A stretch of 64,000 bases of DNA from Morella rubra (lineage: Eukaryota > Streptophyta > Magnoliopsida > Fagales > Myricaceae), in NCBI GenBank assembly GCA_003952965.2, contig CM025851.1, forward strand, positions 30,590,664 through 30,654,663, in the 5' to 3' direction. A program made the translations under genes and the position numbers. The stretch's first letter is position 1; each line of letters starts with the position of its first letter. The notes under the pieces are model-generated. The model saw nothing but the letters and a program-made list of their open reading frames with translations, was not told the origin of the DNA and did no database searches. Positions 12,661 to 23,489 of this stretch are shown piece after piece.

Positions 12661-12854
12661 AATTGCAGTTTGTTGAATGAAAGATTCTGTTTGTATATGT
12701 TGTATATATTATGAAGTATATTTTGTTTTATTATCCTTGGTCTTTTACATTATGGATTATTAAAATAAATTTGTATATTAGATTAAAAAAGTGTATAAAA
12801 AAAAATATGGAAAAGTTGATTTGGCCTGGCCCAAAAAAAAAAAAAAAAGAGCTG

Positions 12855-13205
12855 CCACCTATAGCAACGGTCAGTGACCGCTGCTATAGGTGGCACCTGA
12901 CCGCCGCTATAGATATATAGCGGCGGTCATATTAGGTCTGTAGCAGCGGTTTGTGACCGCCTCTACAGACCTTTAGTGTCAAAACAGCGCAAATGCGCTT
13001 GGGTATATAGCGGCGGTTTCGATCGCCGTTAGGTGACCGTCGCTATAGACCCGAGGTCTTCACCAGCGGTCACCAGAACCGCCGCAATAGACCTATGCCA
13101 ACGGGTATATGGCGGTGGTCGAGACCTCTACTAAAAAACCGCTGCTATAGGTTATAGCAGCGGTTTTTTGACCTATAGCAGCGGTTTCCGACCGCTGCTA
13201 TAGGT
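12855..13205. repeat. CACTA right subterminal repeats
   Basis: Further copies of the same 'tatagcggcggtc' / 'gaccgctgctata' motif in both orientations, ending at the terminal inverted repeat. Confidence 0.85.
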
Positions 13206-13244
13206 CGGTTTTTTTGTAGTGCAGGCTAATTATGAGTTTACTCC

Positions 13245-14229
13245 AAAAAAAATCTATAAATAGCATATGATTAATAAAATGGTATATTTAGAAAACAAAT
13301 TTGAGACCTTCTGTTGTAAATTGTTTTGAGAATATATATATGGTAGTAAGTAAATCAATTTTATGACGCGGTTTCGAGGTACTACAATATTATTGTATGA
13401 GCAATAACAATTTCTGCACTCTAATATTACTATTATTTTGTAGCTACATGAAAAATTCTAAGCAACACATATTGTTGTAAGATCGAGACAGCTCATGCAG
13501 GGCTCAGAGTGGAAAAGATCAGCAAGATCTTTGGTCCACTAAACTTTTAGTGACTCTTTTGTTGTATGTATCTTTCACTTCGTAGTTGATTATATTAAAT
13601 ATTGGAAATAGTTGCTCGGTTATTAATTCTTTTTGTACATTCATACTGAAACCAAGTTCGTAACAAATACGTACATATGTCTTATTTAATTACTATTGTA
13701 CCGTTCCTTTCGTTTTACTCATAATTCATTTATCCAGAAACAAAATACTCATTCATTCGCCAATCCTGATCTTCATTACCTTCCACGAGAAAAGAGGCAA
13801 GAACTGACAAACGTCGGCAAAAAAGTCACTCATCTTCCAAACCTGCTTCTTTGTTTTCTCATTTTTCCCTTGCCCCTTGCTGCACGTACGCTCCAAATGG
13901 GTCTAAGCTGAATTGACGTTTCTCACTTCGTTCGACACTACCGTGTGCTCCGGGTACTGCCTCTTTCGGCAAAATAAAGCGAAAAGTGATCAACTGAAGT
14001 GTGGAAACGGCACTCATTTTCCTCCTTTTATGTTTTTTTATGAGGGTTTTCCGTTGATTTACTTTTTCCCGTTGAACATAACAACCAGGGAGATATGATG
14101 AGAATCCAGCAAGTTTACCCGTCGCATAAGTTGCAATGCCAGTTGAAGACTGAAGGCAAAATGACAAATGGACAGGCCGTGGCTATAAATAAAGCCATCA
14201 ACTATCAAACGCCAACAGAAATCATAAGA
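13245..14229 (+). promoter_or_regulatory. Upstream region of LRR receptor kinase; TATA box 14183-14191
   Basis: About 1 kb of AT-rich DNA between the MITE and the receptor kinase start. The sequence 'ctataaata' at 14183-14191 is a good TATA box. A transcription start about 25-30 bp downstream would fall just before the ATG at 14230, which supports that start over an in-frame ATG at 14095. No other elements are claimed. Confidence 0.55.
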
Positions 14230-15563
14230 ATGGCACCATCAGTCTCTAAAAGAGTATGCACCCTCTTCACCTTCGTGTTGTTTGCTCAGTTGATTTCTCC
14301 GTCAAATGTTGTTTCTGCTTCTGCTTCTGCTTCTACCATGGAAGCCGTTGCTCTTCTCAAATGGAAAAGTACTCTTCAAAATGATACCCAATCTCACCTC
14401 TCTTCGTGGACTTCCATTCCCAGTAGTTGTTCCAATCCTTATCCCAATCTAAACTTGAGTAGAAACCCATGCACTTGGTTTGGTATCTCTTGCAATCTGG
14501 TTGGAAGCGTCGTTAGAATGAACCTTGCGAACTCTAGCTTACAAGGTACGCTTCACGGATTTCCTTTTTCGTCTTTTCCGAATATTGTATATCTTGATCT
14601 CCTTGTGAACACTATCTTCAGGACTATTCCACCAAAAATTAGCTACCTATCCAAACTCATCTATCTTGATTTGTCATATAATCAGTTGTTAGGAAAAATC
14701 CCTCCAGAAATTGGCATTTTAGCTCATCTTCAGATCATTGACCTTGGTGCAAATAAGTTAAACGGCTCAATCCCAGAAGAAATAGGTCACCTAAAGTCTC
14801 TAATTGATCTTAGTCTTTGCATAAACCTTTTAGATGGGCCCATTCCCACTTCTTTGGTGAATTTGAGAAATCTCACTTATCTTACTCTCTTCTACAATGA
14901 ACTTCCTGGTTCAATTCCTGAAGGTCATCTAAAGTCTCTTACTCGGCTTTATCTTAACAAAAACCATTTGAACGGTTCCATTCCTACTTCTTTAGGCAGT
15001 TTGGAAAATCTTACCATTCTCTTTCTCTACGACACTCGTCTTTTTGGCTCTATTCCTCGAGAGACAGGAAACTTGAAGTATCTGAAGGCACTAGACTTGA
15101 GCAATAATCAACTCCACGGTTCAATTCCAGCATCATTAGGAAATATGACAACTCTTATGTATCTTTCACTCCTCGAGAATCAACTTTCTGGCCCAATTCC
15201 TCAAGAGATTGGAAATTTGAAAAATATCAAGTATATCTTCTTGAGCGAAAACCTACTCTTTGGTTCTGTTCCGGCTTCATTTGCTAACTTGAGCAACTTG
15301 ATATCTTTATCTCTTGGCGAAAACTAACTTTCTGGCATCATTCCTCAAGGAATTGGAGATTCTATGAAATTGGAGTTGCTGCTGTTGAGCTCAAACCAAT
15401 TTAGCGGTTATTTGCCCCAAAACATTTGCCACGGAGGATCACTTCAAAATTTCTCCGCAGACAACAACCGTTTCACAGGCCGAGTTCCCCAAAGTTTGAA
15501 AAATTGCAAAAGTTTCGTTAGACTCTTCTTGAATGGAAACCAGCTCATTAGAGATATATCTAA

Positions 15564-16086
15564 GGGGTAAACTCATGGGTAGCCCTCTATGTTTGGGCAA
15601 AAATTAAGTTGCTACTCTTATTTTTTAATCCAACAACTTGATATCCATAACTTTCAAAACCTATCAATCTTCGCCCCCCGTCTAAATCAGATGTTAAGTC
15701 CGACGGAAAATCGTGCAAAATGACTGAAATGCCCCTCCAAGGCTAAATTTTTAAAAATAAATAAAAATAATATAAATTTAAGAAATAAATTAAAAATAAA
15801 TAGATTATTGAAATAGAGTTTCAATAGTTTTATTTAAAAATATTATTTTTTAAAAAAAATATCATTTTTTATTTTTAATGAATTTTTTTTATTTTTTTAG
15901 TAATTTTATTTTGGAGGGGCATTTTGGTCATTTTTCATGCTTTTCTGTTTGATTTAACGTCTAATTTAGACAGGGGGCGAAGATTGATAGGTTTTGAAAG
16001 TTATGGTTTCAAATTGTTGGATTGAAAAATAAGGGTAGCAACTTGATTTTTGCCCAAATAAAGGGGGCTAACTATGAGTTTACCCC
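15564..16086. mobile_element. MULE-type foldback MITE (copy 2) inside the LRR region
   Basis: It starts GGGGTAAACTCAT and ends ATGAGTTTACCCC, with long inverted arms of about 190 bp and an AT-rich centre. It is flanked by TATATCTAA (15555-15563) and TATTTCTAA (16087-16095), a 9-bp duplication with one mismatch, as in Mutator-like elements. It is 523 bp long and has no coding capacity. Both flanks encode LRR sequence in register (ending RDIS, resuming KDFG), so insertion was into an exon. Confidence 0.9.
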
Positions 16087-17303
16087 TATTTCTAAAGACT
16101 TTGGAGTCTATCCGACTTTGCAATTAATAAATCTCGGCAAAAATTACTTTTATGGCAGAATCTCAAGTAATTGGGGACGGTGTTCAAAATTAGGAACCCT
16201 ACGGATTAATATTACAGGTAGAATACCGCCTGAGATTGCGAACTGGACTCAGCTACATGTACTTGATTTTTCTTTAAATCATATAGTTGGGACGATTCCA
16301 AAAGAGCTTGGAAAGTTGACTTCTCTAGAGAAGTTGTTGCTGAATGGCAATAAACTCTTTGGTGGTATACCTTTGGAACTTGGCTCGCTGACGAATCTCG
16401 AGTATTTTGACGTATCCTCGAACAAATTGAGAGAATCAATTCCAAGTAATCTTGGGGGCTTCTTGAAGTTATACCACCTGAATCTCAGCCGTAACAATTT
16501 TAGCAAAGGGCTTCCAGCCGAGCTCATGAGTTTATTTCATATCTCTAAACTTGATTTGAGCTGTAACTCTTTAAGTGGAAGGATACCATCACAAATCGGC
16601 AAAATGCAGAGCTTGGAAATACTGAACCTCTCCCACAATCATTTTTCTGGCTTCGTTCCAACAACCTTTGAAGAGATGCGTGGTCTGTCGTACGTTGACA
16701 TATCCTACAACCAGTTGGAGGGTCCCATTCCCAATGGCAAAGCATTTTGAAATGCTCCTTTAGAAGCCTTCCAAGGCAACAAGGGATTGTGTGGCAATGG
16801 TAGAGGGTTGCGACCGAGCAAAAATATCACAAAAAATGGCCATAACAGGGTGTTTGTCATCATTTTCTCTCTTTTGGGATTACTGTTAGTCCTCTTTGTT
16901 TTCTCTCAAATTTTTCACATCATTGGAAGAAAAAAAGAATGATCCAAGATCAGCATTAAGCAGCCAGCATGAAGGAGTACTGTTGCTTTCAGTATCAACT
17001 TTCGATGGAAGAAAATTGTATGAAGAAATCATACGAGCAACCGATGCTTTTGATGACATGTATTGCGTTGGTAAGGGAGGCCATGGAACCATTTCCAAGG
17101 AAAACCTAGCCTCGGGTGAGATAGTAGCGGTAAAGAAGCTCCACCAGCTGCTACGCGATGATGAGGAAAGGTTGCAATAAGAGTTCTTACATGAGGTGAA
17201 GGCGTTAACAGAGATACGACATAAGAACATAGTTAAAATTCATGGTTTTTGTTTGCATGCACGACATTCGTTCTTAGTTTATGAGTACCTTGAAAGAGGT
17301 AGC

Positions 17304-18566
17304 TGAAAGATCGCAAAATGCAGTGGAAAAGATCTTCAAATCAAAAGCAGCTCAAATGTTCTGCCTCTGTCAAATCCACGGGCACAGTTTTTTTTCTAGA
17401 AATAGAGTTTTTCTAGAGAGAGAGAGTCTCAAAATTAAAAATGAATTTCTTACTCTCAAATAAATTTTTAAGCCTTTTATAATGGCTTGCCCAGAACTCA
17501 ACTGTGCCTATGCGTGGGATCTTTAGGGATCTCAAATCTCGGCCGTAGGATCATCATGAAAAACTCTTTTTCATTAAACTCTCTTATATTCTGTAATCCG
17601 AATTTATGGGCTTCTACAAATTGTGATAATGTCCATTAACATATCACAATTGACCCCCGAGATAATGAGATTGTTTTTGTGAAATCCTTTTGCTAACAAT
17701 TATATGTTTATTTATCCTTCCACCATACTATATTCCACATGAGCTAATAGATCGGAATAATATCACCGATAAAGTGTCTAGGTCATATAATTCTTAATTC
17801 TCAGTTTGTATCTAGTTAGACTCTCAAAAGTTTCCAAAATAATTTTTACAAATAATTATTTAATATATATATATATATATAACAAAAAACCGTGAAAAAC
17901 ACTTTTCATAAAATCTCGCTGCGGAACGTTTTTATTTGAGTCCAAACAATCTACAGGCATAATGAATATATTGCCTCATCAAGAGACTGGTGGATTCTAT
18001 ATTGAGCAATTAAACAAATTCACTTACTATACACAAGGCTCAACATTATTTGGAATATTTGATTTGTGAAGACCATCACAAATGACTCAATCAAAGCACA
18101 AGCACACAACAAGCAAAACTGCATAACTCTTTTAGGTCTAAGGACAACATAAGCTAATTGTGTTGAATACATTCTCTACATCAGTGATCATTTCCAGAAG
18201 GTATTCATATTTGATCTCGTTCAGTGCATATACTCTTACATTGCACCCACTCATCTGCTTAAAGTCACCACCTCAATGACGGAGTCCATCATTCTATCTT
18301 ATAGAGGCACAAAAGTGTATACCTATTTGTACATTTTCATGTATCTTAGTCTAGAACAAAGTGAGTCAACAAGGATCCGAAAAATCATACTCCCCGCCTC
18401 CAATTCATTAATCATTGGCCTGACTTTTCTAGAATGTTACTCAACAATACGACATCTTATGTCATTGCACGTATCCAAAATAATAACATACACATGATCA
18501 ATCAATAACAATAATTATTTCATAATTATTCAAAAAATGTTTGGTTTTGAGGGCATACATCTAACA
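17304..18566 (-). mobile_element. Solo Copia LTR in the kinase domain of the receptor pseudogene
   Basis: On the minus strand it runs TGTTAGATGTATG ... ATCTTTCA (TG...CA). It is flanked by the 5-bp duplication GTAGC at 17299-17303 and 18567-18571, in the codons for ERGS-LAN of the kinase. It is 1263 bp long and has no internal region, so it is a solo LTR left by recombination. The same LTR family lies in the opposite orientation at 35531-36795. Confidence 0.88.
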
Positions 18567-19255
18567 GTAGCTTGGCCAACATCTTGGAGAATGAAGATGT
18601 TGCTAAAGTACTAAGTTGGAATAAGAGGTTGAATATTGTCAAAGGTGTTGCTTATGCCTTGTCTTACATGCACCATGAATCAACCCGCCAATTGTTCATC
18701 GAGACTTGAAAAGCAGCAATATCTTATTGAATTCTCAATACGAGGCTCATGTCTCTGACTTTGGCACTGCTAAGTTCTTAAAGTTAGACTCATCTAATTG
18801 GTCATCCCTTGCAGGCACATATGGATATGTAGCTCCAGGTAAGTTGTTTTATTTTCCTCTTAAATTAAGATAAACATAAAGCGTAGGCATCATGTGCTCA
18901 TTTTTCTCTGTTGCTTTTTTTTTTCCTATTCTTTGCAAAGCTTGCTTATACAATGAAGGTTAGTGAGAAACATGATGTATGTAGCTTTGGGGTGTTGGCA
19001 TTAAAAGTCATCCAGGGCAAGCATCCAAATGATTTCATCACTTCACTATCATCACTTACCTTGGCAAATAGCAACATAGAGCTGAAGGATGAGATGGACC
19101 AGCGCCTTCCATCTTCAACACGTCAAGTGAAGGACAAACTTGTAACAGTTCTTAAGCTTGCAGCTGATTGCTTAAATCTGTGTCCACAATCTAGACCAAC
19201 AATGCACATGATTTCTCAAGTCTCATCATCGGCACCCCAAATTGTACATTCTTAG

Positions 19256-19849
19256 AGCCATCTTTTGCATGCATGTGGTTGCTCCGGGAAGCTGATCCAT
19301 GTGAAAGAAAGGTATTGATAATTGTGTCTACTAAGGAAAATCTTCTCTAGTACATACTATTATGCATAGGGACAAAGTCTTTTGTTCATTGTTGGTCTTT
19401 TTCTCATCTCCTGTTGATTATGTATCATATTCAAATAGTTCAAAGTTTGTGACTTATTTTGTCAGATAATTAGTAGAACCTAGTTCATACCCTTCTTCCT
19501 TTTCTATTACAATTGTACTTGAGGACCTCATAGAGGATCCAACATGCAGCTCGACTGCCTCTTTCTAGTAGAAAAGAGGAAGACTTTGAAAAATCGTGGA
19601 AAACATTCTCATTGTCCAGAAGCTCTTGACTTCTATTAGGTCCCAGTGTCCCCAATGTCAAGGAGACTACTCCAATGGCCAATCAGTTGGCTTATCATTC
19701 TCTATAAACAATTTGGACACATCATCTTGTCTAAATATTCCTTCTTTTTAGACTAGTGGTAGAGGCACACCAAGCCTTTGGCTGTGGCAACCTAGTGCTA
19801 AGATGTGGCAGATAAGATCAAGCTAAAAGGTCGTCATATTAGATAAGAT
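19256..19849. other. 3' flank of receptor-kinase pseudogene
   Basis: No gene recognised. The first 40 bp resemble the sequence after the 7.6-kb fragment ('agccatcttttgcat' against 'agccaatatcttttgcat'). The rest is featureless AT-rich DNA up to the target duplication of the next LTR. Confidence 0.5.
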
Positions 19850-20329
19850 TGTCATACCCCGAGCTTTCAAACATCACATGCATATTGTTTATGCTCTCTT
19901 GTTTGTGTTTGGTAGTGAGATTAGGAGATAATTAGTGACTAAGAGAGAGTATTTAGTACTTGAGATACTAAGTTCGAAACCTTGATTAGGACATGATTTA
20001 GTGAGAATTGGAGTTCATGTGCAACTGAGTTATTGTTCAAGAGATTGAGGAGTACGCATTGGATCAATTTAAATTTTTAAGCTAGTCGGACCTTTTTGTC
20101 TTGAACCTTGTTTAGGACATGATTAAATGAGAATTAAAGTTCACATGCAACTGAGTGATTGTTCAGAACATTGAGGAGCACGTATTGGAGAAATAAAGTT
20201 TTTTAAGCACATCGGTCATTTTTGTCTCGAAAACCGAACCATATGATTTTTATTCTTTTAATATGTTGAGAGATTATCCATGAGTTTAAGGTTTAAATTT
20301 GAAGACTTTTTGATAATTGGAAGCAAGTA

Positions 20330-21479
20330 TGTTAGCCCAAGGTTGTTCTTACAAACAATCCGTTTTGATTTTGATGATAACAAAGTTTTCAAACTTGTTT
20401 TAAGTCCTTTAAGATTTTATATTGAGATTCCTTTTCAAGATCATTACTCTTGTTAATTCATCATCTTTTATAATGCAAATGTTTTTTTTAAGAACCATTG
20501 AAGTGGAAGTAGTTGTTGTTAAAACTCAAAATTTTTTGACTAAGTGTTGGAAGTGTCGACACATTGGACCATGGTGTCGACACATTGAACTAACACCCGA
20601 GACTCTTTTTTCAGACTAAGTTTAATGTGTCAGCACATACAATCATGTGTCGACACATTGTGTTATTTTGCAGAAAATCTGGAAACAACGTCAACTCTTT
20701 CAAATTGTCTCAAATGACCTCCAACGGCTCTAAAAGTTTACAAGAAGACCCTTGGTGCCCTAGAAGCTTTAAATAGAAGAAGATGGAGAGAGAAAGACAA
20801 GGAGTGTGCGCCATTAACTCTTGCCCTAAATTCTAGAGAGAGAAAAAACTTTCAAAGAGAAAGGAAGCTCCACCATCCAAGAAAGCTCGTACTCCCACCT
20901 GAATATACTGTAGCTCTCTTGTGAATCTTGTCTCTTTGCACACCTCAGTACCTCATACTTGTTTATTCAGCTTAAAGAGCCTTTACTAAGATTCTCCTTG
21001 TACCCATTCTTGAAAAACACGTGAGTGTTTGTGAAAACACTTGTCCTACTTGTTGGGTAGAAGAAATCCTCGAGGTTGTGAGGATTTGAGAGAGTGAGTT
21101 AAAGTGTAAGCTCGAAAACACTTTGTAAAAGGTTACTTAGCACCCGAGAAGCTAAGGTGTACTCACAATTTGGAAAATAGTGAAGGAAGCCCAAGGAAGT
21201 CAATAGCCTTGGGGGTGGACGTAGGCAAGTGTTGGCCGAACCACCTAAAAGTCACGGTGTCATCTCTCTATCCTTATCTCCATTTATTGTTGATATTTAT
21301 TTGTTCACTTGTTTGTCTTTTCCTTCATTCTCTCTATTTATATATTAGTCCTTGTTTATATAGTTTTATTCTCCTGCTCCTTAGATCGGATCCTTAGCCT
21401 ATTGGGTTTAAAAAGAAAAAGGAGAAAAGTTTTATAAAACCCAATTCACCCCCCCTCTTGGGTTGTTTTTGACCTCTCA
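20330..21479 (+). mobile_element. Solo Copia (SIRE-like) LTR nested in the T1 LTR
   Basis: It runs TGTTAGCCCAAGG ... GACCTCTCA, with the 5-bp duplication AAGTA at 20325-20329 and 21480-21484. It carries the 'acccaattcaccccccctct' block near its 3' end, common in SIRE-type LTRs. It is 1150 bp, has no internal region, and is younger than the T1 LTR it interrupts. Confidence 0.9.
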
Positions 21480-23002
21480 AAGTAGATTGAGAAGTGAAAG
21501 CAAGTAGGTAACTTAAGCGATAATCGGCGATTATCGGAAGATTAGTGAAGCAAATTAGCATTTTAGCCTTTCATTAAAGTGAATTTCGGCTACCTTAGGG
21601 AGTGACACCTAAGATAGCTAGGAAGCATGACAAATCAAAGCTAGAAGCACGATCGATGCAAAAAGCACGACACAAAAGGCTAGGACCTAGGAAGCTCGAG
21701 GTGTCGACCACCGGTGCACCTAGGCGGCGACTCATCAAGCCTATAGGGAGAATTTCGGCCATAGCCTTTCCATGCAGCTGCTGTAGGTTGCTAGGTGTCA
21801 AGAGGAGAGAAATGTAGCCTAGTGACTCACCAAAGCTAGCCTAGCTAGGCCGGACACGTGTCGAAATGCAACCGGCTGTGTTTTCCTATAAATAGGGGTG
21901 GATTTCGACCTTTGAAGAGTACACCATTCAATCTGAAATTTTGTGAGTTAAATCTTGAGAGAAAGAGTGAAGTGAAGTGGGAGAAAGAAGAGGAAAAAGT
22001 TTAGCAAAGATCAAGCACGCTTAGAGGTAAAGTTTAGTTGGTTATTTTTGATTTCGATTCAAGTTTTCAAGATGATTTTTGTGAATCTCTTGTCTTTATT
22101 ATTCTAGCATCTCTTGATGTTGATTAGCATTTTTATACTCTTCCTATTGTTCTTGATGTTCTTCGTGTTCTTGACGAAGAACAAGCTCGTCCTTTCGAAA
22201 AAGTATCATTTTCAAAGTTCGATTCGTTTTCAAGTTGTTTTTCAACTTTGATCCGTTTCTTTTCAAAATTTCTTTCAAAAGTTGTTTTTCAAAGCTTGAA
22301 CATATTTCTTTCCTTTTGATTTCAATACTTTTCATGTCAAAATTAGTATTTTCTACGTGGTGATTAAGCCGGTTTTTAACCGAGAAATCAAAGTGTTGTT
22401 TTTTGCCTTCACAACATTTTCCTTTGAGAACTTTTTATAATGTTGTGATGATGGAAACGAGTTAAGGTGTTGCATATCATAAATGAGATGTATGGGCGTT
22501 GATATGAGACATGCATACTTAACTTGTACGTTGGAAAGGAATATTGTGATGTTCAAGTATGGTTAAGGTGTTGCATATCATGAATGATATGTATGGGCGT
22601 TGACATGAGACATGCATACTTAATGTAATACTATGAAGATGTGATAGTACTGTGCACAAGAGGATGTGTTCACTTGTTGTGACATTCTGGCCTCTCCATC
22701 GTACTTAGAAAGATCCTTTGATAGGATAACTCACTTTGGAGTTTGAGGCCGTATTGTACTCTGGGAGTACTGCTGCAAAGATACGGAAGGTTACTTGTAA
22801 CCCGTCACTCTGGCCAAGTGATTCACTCTGGGAGTGAGAGTAGTGGTGATCGAAATTGAAATGGAAAAAGGAAAAGATCATTTTTGAGAAAACTGAGTCT
22901 TTTCATTTACTTTCGTATTTTGTTGAGATTTTATTGTTGAACGGGTTTCTTCAATATCTTTTATTCTATCTGCTATTCTGTTGTACTAACCGCTGGCTTT
23001 AC

Positions 23003-23019
23003 TGAGTCATTTGGACTCA
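23003..23019 (+). promoter_or_regulatory. Conserved LTR hairpin TGAGTC-N5-GACTCA
   Basis: A perfect 6-bp inverted repeat with a 5-nt loop, about 30 nt upstream of the small LTR frame. The same stem with other loops occurs at 28780-28796, 30478-30494 and 41842-41858 in other LTRs, and an imperfect form is at 48425-48441. Function unknown; an RNA stem-loop or a palindromic protein site are both possible. Confidence 0.6.
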
Positions 23020-23048
23020 CCGTTGTTTGTTAAATATTTCTTTAGCAG

Positions 23049-23243
23049 ATGTCTGAGGTTTATTTAGGTGAGTTTACCAAAGCCATTCAACATGGCTTTA
23101 TCACTCTGGAGCTGACTTTCCGTGTGTATGTCACACGTGACCTAGATGTCCTGATAGAGGGACGAGGACATAGATGGATCACTCCAGACTCAGATAATTA
23201 CATCAACATCTCAGACTTGGATAACACTGATGATGAAGATTAG
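23049..23243 (+). CDS. LTR-borne small ORF, 64 aa, acidic tail
   Basis: An uninterrupted frame, MSEVYLGEFTKAI ... VYVTRDLDVLIE ... RWITPDSD ... ISDLDNTDDED-stop, in the distal part of the T1 LTR. It follows 'atttctttagcag', a 3'-splice-site-like tract, and the hairpin at 23003-23019. The minus-strand T1 copies encode close relatives (30256-30450, and a damaged one at about 48000-48400). More distant relatives are recognisable at 41555-41788 and 28872-28952. The core suggests a small beta-rich fold, and the tail (hydrophobics, Ser, then acidic residues) resembles a SUMO-interacting motif. No known family was recognised. It could be a relic coding exon of the retroelement or of an ancestral insertion. 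Whether it is translated is unknown. Confidence 0.5.
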   Translation: MSEVYLGEFTKAIQHGFITLELTFRVYVTRDLDVLIEGRGHRWITPDSDNYINISDLDNTDDED

Positions 23244-23489
23244 AGATCTTCGCTTTATGTTTTCTTAGTTTTTCGCTGCAGTTTACTTTTAGTATGTACA
23301 TTATAGAAAGTGGGTCCTCTTTGTAATACCTCGGTATTAATAAAAGGTCCTTCTTGTGTTTTGCTTAGTATCTTGTTGCTTTGTCGATCTTCCCATAGGT
23401 CGTAACCTCAGCTTTATTACTGTGTCCATTACTATAAAACAACGCTTGAGGTCTTCATAGTCCAGGATATTAAAAAAATAAAACAAGAT

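Larger units (their letters stand above)
14230..19255 (+). pseudogene. LRR receptor-like serine/threonine kinase (MIK2-like, LRR-XII type), disrupted
   Basis: Exon 1 begins MAPSVSKRV with a hydrophobic signal peptide (about residues 1-32). An LRRNT_2 cap follows (EAVALLKWKSTLQ ... NPCTWFGISCN), then a long run of plant-type LRRs (pattern L-LSxNxLxGxIPxxIG) to 16740. A transmembrane segment (VFVIIFSLLGLLLVLFVF, about 16850-16905) and the kinase come next: glycine loop [28 protein letters not shown]. An intron at about 18838-18945 precedes the last exon (SFGV ... SRPTM). Such receptors sense cell-wall or peptide signals at the plasma membrane. Lesions: TAA at 15325, MITE at 15564, TGA at 16748 (compatible with CGA to TGA), a 1-bp shift between TM and kinase near 16930, TAA at 17178, solo LTR at 17304, a shift near 18695 before the HRD motif, and a probable lost 3' splice site. 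It cannot make a receptor. Confidence 0.9.
19850..23484 (+). mobile_element. Solo Tekay-like Gypsy LTR (family T1, copy 1), interrupted
   Basis: It starts TGTCATACCCCGAG, as do copies 2 and 3 read on the minus strand (30012-32280, 47750-50080). It ends near 'gtccaggatattaaaaaaataaaac'. The duplication AAGAT is at 19845-19849 and 23485-23489. Without the 1.15-kb Copia LTR inside it (20330-21479), it is about 2.5 kb. The start sequence and length suggest the Tekay/Del chromovirus lineage (inference). A TATA-like 'cctataaatagg' is at about 21884-21895. No gag-pol is attached, so it is a solo LTR. Confidence 0.8.

Noticed and set aside
14095-14229. Upstream in-frame ATG as start of the receptor kinase
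   Set aside because: It lies before the TATA box at 14183-14191 and would put a non-signal stretch ahead of the clear signal peptide at 14230.
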